A stretch of 55,763 nt of DNA from an uncultured Bacteroidia bacterium (GTDB lineage: Bacteria > Bacteroidota > Bacteroidia > Bacteroidales > Prolixibacteraceae). Below the pieces are notes generated by a model that had not been told where the DNA came from, ran no database searches, and saw only the letters and a program-made list of their open reading frames with translations. Made by a program: the position numbers and the translations under genes. This document shows positions 51,933 to 55,763 of this stretch, piece after piece. The number at the start of each line of letters is the position of its first letter. Position 1 is the stretch's first letter. Location: assembly GCA_903907075.1 (NCBI GenBank), contig CAIVMQ010000068.1:1-55763 (forward strand). Reading direction: 5' to 3'.

Positions 51933-54599
51933 ATGAACTTAAAGAAAGTTAGGCTTTATGGGATGTTTCTGTCGCTTGCCCTATTGATTTTTGGGTTTAA
52001 AACTCCAGCTCCTTCCGTTTTAATCCTGAATGCGAAATGGGAACTTCAATCTTCAGCGAAGCTAACAGCTAAGGGGACTGAAATTTCCACGAATGCATTT
52101 GTCCCAAATAAATGGGTCTCTGCAACCGTGCCAACTACTGTATTGGCAGCCTTGGTAGAGCAGAAAGTTTTTCCTGATCCGTATTACGGAGAAAATCTTA
52201 AAGCTATTCCGGGCTATCGTTCAGGCAGCTGGCTTTCGATGCCCAAGGATAGTCCCTTTCGTTCATCGTGGTGGTACCGAAAAACCTTTGATATGCCCGC
52301 TGACTGGCAAGGTCAATTTCTTACCCTTCATCTCAATGGGATAAATCTCAAGGCCAATGTGTGGCTTAACGGTCATCTTATTGCCGATACGGCTAGCGTA
52401 GTGGGGATGTTTCGCCGGTTCGAATTTGAACTTAATGCTTTTGCAAAGCCGGGTGCAGAGAATACCCTGGCCATCGAAGTTTTTGGTCCTGGAAGAATTC
52501 CTGACCTCAAATATTACACCAAGCAAGTGGAGGCAACAACAGGATGGGACGATCATAATCCACAACCACCCGATCTGAATATGGGCGTCTGGCAAGATGT
52601 CTTTATCTCTGCCAATGGACCCGTATCTATTCGACATCCTTATGTGGTGACCAAGCTCGATCTGCCCTCGTTAGATCAGGCTCATCTCACCATTAGTGCC
52701 AAGCTGATCAATAAAAGCGATCAGTCGGTCACAGGTGATCTGGTTGGTGTAATTGAAAACATACAAATTAAGAAGCAGGTTGTGTTGGGTGCCCATGAAT
52801 CAAAACAGGTTCAGTTTACCCCCTCCGACTTTGCGCAACTAAACATCAAGAATCCACGTGTTTGGTGGCCTCACAATACAGGGAAACAAGAGCTTTATTC
52901 ATTAAATCTCTCTTTTATAACCGTTAATGGATGTTCGGCAGAAGAGAAGGTGCGCTTTGGTATCCGAGAAGTGAATACTTACATCAATAAAGATGGATGG
53001 CGTGGTTACCAGGTAAATGGTAAAAATATCTTAATTCGGGGTGGTGCCTGGATGACCAGCGATATGATGCTTCGTCTTTCGACTCATCGCTATGCGGGAT
53101 TGATTAAATATGCCAAGGAGGCTGGACTTAATGCCCTTCGATCTGAAGGATTCTCTATCCGTGAGACAGAAGATTTCTACAATCTTTGTGATGAGAATGG
53201 CATCTTAGTGATCCAACAGTTTTTTGGCCGTAATCTTCCCGATGAGAAATTAGCGGTGCAGATTATCGAAGATATGTTGCTTCGAATCCGAAACCATCCA
53301 AGCTTGATCCATTTCTTAGGTCATGATGAGACCTTTCCAACAGCGAATTTAGATAAAAATTATAAGGAGCTAATCGCCAAATACACCCCCCAACGGACCT
53401 ATCAGCCGCATTCGGGTGCCTTCGATATCAACGATCGATTTAAGACTGGTGGAACCAGAACTGGCACGTTGGAACTTTGGAGTTATGCTACGCCAGGCCA
53501 CTATTATACCCATAAGGAAGATGGTGCTTGGGGCTTTGCTCAGTCAGGAGGGATCGGTGGTGTTTTTGCTCCGTATGAGAGCATGCGTAAGATGATACCA
53601 GAAAAAGATTTATGGCCTATAAACAATGAGGATTTCTCCTTTCATACCGTCCTTCAAGGGACCGATTACTTTACTTCTGGCCTTGAGGCTTTAGAAAACC
53701 GGTATGGGAAAGCTACGGGAATAGTTGATTTTTGCACCAAGGGTATGGCCCTGAATTACGAGAGTGCACGGGGTATGTTTGAAGCTTATGCACGAAATAA
53801 ATATGAGGCACTGGGTATCACAACCTGGAAATACGATGCCGCTTGGCCGGCTGTCTATAGCTGGCAATATGTCGATTGGTATCTCAATGTTGGAGGTGCC
53901 TACTATGGAGCAAAAAAAGCCTGCGAACCATTGCATGTTCAATTCTCCTATGATGATAACTCCATTTACGTGGTTAATAGCCGGTATCAAGGTTATAAAG
54001 ACTTAAAAGTTACAGCTAAGATCATCAATTTTGACCTGAGTGAGAGATTTTCAAAATCGGCAGTTGTAGCTATTGGAGCGGATGGGAAAACGGAAGCTTT
54101 TAAACTGAATTTTCCTTCTGGCTTAAGTAAAACACATTTTCTTCGATTAAAATTAGAGGATCAAGCGGGCAAGATAATCTCTGAAAATTTATACTGGTTA
54201 TCAACACAGCCAGATATTCAAGGCTCGAGAGTAGATACGAAGAGTCCGCGTGGTTTTGACTGGGATCTCTTTGTCGCAAAACCTAAGTCGGTGGCTGACT
54301 TTACAGATCTTGAAAAACTTCCGAAAGTTAAGCTAGAACGATCGATGACGGTAAGTCAGGTTGGATCAGAGCGAGTCGGTAGCGTGAAAATCTCAAATCC
54401 CAGCAATTCATTGGCTTTTATGGTTCACCTAGCTTTAACAAAAGGCGAAGGTGGCGATGAGATAACTCCTGCCTACTGGGATGACAATTATTTCTCCTTG
54501 TTTCCAGGAGAATCTAAGGTTATTAAAGTGAAATACTCGGCTGATGATGAAGGAACCAAATCGACTCAACTAAAAGTAGAGGGATGGAATAGCTTATAA
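51933..54599 (+). CDS. Exported GH2-like protein with altered catalytic site
   Basis: 888-residue precursor: signal peptide (about 1-25) and the same domain order as the GH2 protein at 44423, with clear similarity along the length (HLNGINLKANVWLNG, VWWPHNTGKQELYSLNL, KFGIRE-like RFGIREVNTYIN, WWQ-free barrel, C-terminal YWDDNYFSLFPGE). The acid/base Asp is kept (Asp465 in FLGHDETFP). At the nucleophile site GAWGFNTETC of the first protein aligns with GAWGFAQSGG, so Ser538 replaces the catalytic Glu. The protein is either non-hydrolytic, for example glycan-binding, or uses another residue or mechanism. The frame is intact, so it is not a pseudogene. Confidence 0.87.
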   Translation: MNLKKVRLYGMFLSLALLIFGFKTPAPSVLILNAKWELQSSAKLTAKGTEISTNAFVPNKWVSATVPTTVLAALVEQKVFPDPYYGENLKAIPGYRSGSWLSMPKDSPFRSSWWYRKTFDMPADWQGQFLTLHLNGINLKANVWLNGHLIADTASVVGMFRRFEFELNAFAKPGAENTLAIEVFGPGRIPDLKYYTKQVEATTGWDDHNPQPPDLNMGVWQDVFISANGPVSIRHPYVVTKLDLPSLDQAHLTISAKLINKSDQSVTGDLVGVIENIQIKKQVVLGAHESKQVQFTPSDFAQLNIKNPRVWWPHNTGKQELYSLNLSFITVNGCSAEEKVRFGIREVNTYINKDGWRGYQVNGKNILIRGGAWMTSDMMLRLSTHRYAGLIKYAKEAGLNALRSEGFSIRETEDFYNLCDENGILVIQQFFGRNLPDEKLAVQIIEDMLLRIRNHPSLIHFLGHDETFPTANLDKNYKELIAKYTPQRTYQPHSGAFDINDRFKTGGTRTGTLELWSYATPGHYYTHKEDGAWGFAQSGGIGGVFAPYESMRKMIPEKDLWPINNEDFSFHTVLQGTDYFTSGLEALENRYGKATGIVDFCTKGMALNYESARGMFEAYARNKYEALGITTWKYDAAWPAVYSWQYVDWYLNVGGAYYGAKKACEPLHVQFSYDDNSIYVVNSRYQGYKDLKVTAKIINFDLSERFSKSAVVAIGADGKTEAFKLNFPSGLSKTHFLRLKLEDQAGKIISENLYWLSTQPDIQGSRVDTKSPRGFDWDLFVAKPKSVADFTDLEKLPKVKLERSMTVSQVGSERVGSVKISNPSNSLAFMVHLALTKGEGGDEITPAYWDDNYFSLFPGESKVIKVKYSADDEGTKSTQLKVEGWNSL

Positions 54600-54612
54600 A
54601 AATTATCTGGTA

Positions 54613-55763
54613 ATGAGAGTTGAAAATAAACAATCGAATTATTCACAATGGCTTTATATTGTATTTCCTGCAATTGCCATGCTATTAGGCTGGGGATTGA
54701 GAGGATTTATTGGAGGTGGACCATTTGGAGCGATGATTCCAGGCGCAATGGTTGCCATAAGTATTTCGCTATTATTGGAGCTCCCTCTACCCGTGGCTGC
54801 TATGTTTACAGTTTTTAGTGTTGTTGGCATTGGCTTAGGAGGGGAGATGACATATGGACAGACTCTTGGATTCTTAAGACATCCAGAAACAGTTTGGTGG
54901 GGCACAATTGGCACAACGGTAAAAGGGGGAGTATGGGGTTTGCTTGGGGGTATTATCATGGGATTAGGTCTTATCTACAACAGGCTGCCTAAACGGGTGA
55001 TCATTTATACGTTACTCTTATTACTCTTTGGAATGCTAATTGGCTTCAAATTAATTAATCAGCCGATGGTGATCTATTTCTCCGATCCTGCTAAGCCTCG
55101 TCCCGAATCGTGGGGTGCCTTACTGGTTGGATCCTTGGTGCTATTGCTCTATCTTCGAACGAAGATCGAGATGGCAAGCTTTAAGCTGATCAAACGATTT
55201 GCTCTTTGGGGTCTTCTTGGAGGAGCACTTGGATTTGGACTTGGCGGATATTGGATGGTCTTAGGTAGTCAACTTCCCAAGGACGGTGTATTTCAAAATT
55301 GGTGGAAAATGATGGAATTTACTTTCGGACTTTTCCTTGGAGCAGCCTATGGACGTGCGGCATGGCTTAGTCGTCATGACCTTGATCCAGAGACGAAAAT
55401 AAATAACCCATACCCTGACTCGAAACTTAAAACAACCGCAATAGAGCTTTTGGGATCCTTGATTATTGGGTTTTTAATCTTTTGGTTTTTTTCCGCATGG
55501 CTTGAACCAATGGTGGACGCCGGAAAGATGAACCATGATTTCTCAATGGTCAACTTGACTGATTTGGCAAAGTTGCTCTCCAACTACGCTTTTTATGGAC
55601 TGATCATGATCATTGCTGTCATCCGATATCCTAATCTTGCTTGGCAGATTGCAATAACATTAACGTTTTCTCATACTATTATTGATTTGATGGATAGCGT
55701 CTATCCTGATTCCCCAAGTAATACACTTCTAACTCCGAGTTTTTTCTTTGTATTTTCTTCTTC
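54613..55763 (+). CDS. Polytopic membrane protein, C-terminus cut by window end
   Basis: ATG at 54613, 13 bases after the second GH2 gene, opens a frame that runs off the window (383 codons visible). It encodes about nine or ten membrane segments with many Gly-rich helices, including LLGWGLRGFIGGGPFGAMIPGAMVA, VVGIGLGGEMTYGQTLGFLRHPET, GVWGLLGGIIMGLGLIY and LLGGALGFGLGGYWMVLG. I do not recognise a named family. The arrangement of repeated glycine motifs hints at an internal repeat. Position suggests a transport or membrane-modifying role linked to the sugar cluster. Confidence 0.8.
   Translation, partial: MRVENKQSNYSQWLYIVFPAIAMLLGWGLRGFIGGGPFGAMIPGAMVAISISLLLELPLPVAAMFTVFSVVGIGLGGEMTYGQTLGFLRHPETVWWGTIGTTVKGGVWGLLGGIIMGLGLIYNRLPKRVIIYTLLLLLFGMLIGFKLINQPMVIYFSDPAKPRPESWGALLVGSLVLLLYLRTKIEMASFKLIKRFALWGLLGGALGFGLGGYWMVLGSQLPKDGVFQNWWKMMEFTFGLFLGAAYGRAAWLSRHDLDPETKINNPYPDSKLKTTAIELLGSLIIGFLIFWFFSAWLEPMVDAGKMNHDFSMVNLTDLAKLLSNYAFYGLIMIIAVIRYPNLAWQIAITLTFSHTIIDLMDSVYPDSPSNTLLTPSFFFVFSS

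Noticed and set aside
1-55763. tRNA/rRNA genes, CRISPR arrays, insertion sequences, prophage or toxin-antitoxin modules
   Set aside because: Intergenic regions were read for tRNA-like arms, repeat-spacer patterns and terminal inverted repeats with transposase frames; none could be supported.

Overview
This 55.8 kb window looks like chromosomal DNA from a Bacteroidota bacterium, probably a Bacteroidales/Marinilabiliales-type environmental lineage; the exact rank is inference. The evidence is a GldB-family gliding lipoprotein, a subtilase ending in a type IX secretion (T9SS) sorting domain, DUF5686, DUF1573, DUF1080 and DUF4369-TlpA proteins, moderately AT-rich DNA, and many start sites preceded by the Bacteroidota -7 promoter element TAnnTTTG rather than a Shine-Dalgarno sequence. 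I saw no rRNA, tRNA, CRISPR array, insertion sequence or phage gene.

Layout. 1-4.0 kb (minus): a truncated sensor histidine kinase, then acpP-fabF-rnc. 4.2-6.1 kb (plus): purN, an LD-carboxypeptidase and yraN. 6.1-9 kb: a small beta-barrel protein, a YjbR protein and an unusual ATPase/acetyltransferase fusion. 9.4-12.1 kb: an alpha-L-rhamnosidase with all catalytic residues. 12.5-23.2 kb: housekeeping genes (S4 protein, DUF5686, tadA, aspS, an atypical SDR, ansA, tatD, lepA, tatA). 23.5-30.7 kb: a secreted DUF1080 protein, a GNAT, the T9SS subtilase, uvrA and a lytic transglycosylase. 31.1-34.4 kb (plus): a serpin lipoprotein behind a sigma-54-like promoter, an unknown lipoprotein, a DedA protein and an AllA-like protein. 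34.5-39.1 kb (minus): a TlpA lipoprotein, then the compact run pfkA / small membrane protein / DUF1573 / meaB. 39.6-44.2 kb: a second DUF1080 protein, gldB, nadE and a Crp/Fnr regulator.

The most interesting part is 44.4 kb to the right edge, a same-strand carbohydrate cluster: exported GH2 enzyme, ROK sugar kinase, FucP-like MFS transporter, DegT/StrS PLP aminotransferase, Gfo/Idh/MocA oxidoreductase, a second exported GH2 protein and a polytopic membrane protein cut by the window end. The first GH2 has the Asp acid/base and Glu nucleophile of the exo-beta-D-glucosaminidase subgroup. The second keeps the Asp, but Ser aligns with the nucleophile. An exported glucosaminidase-like enzyme together with uptake, kinase, aminotransferase and dehydrogenase suggests dedicated catabolism of an unusual amino sugar, for example a 3-amino sugar. 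That is inference by analogy with the NtdA/NtdC kanosamine enzymes, here paired with a kinase rather than a phosphatase.

Several gene starts were moved inward because a TAnnTTTG element overlaps the longer upstream start (tatD, dedA) or because the inner start opens on a proper signal or membrane segment (tatA, DUF1080 at 23548).
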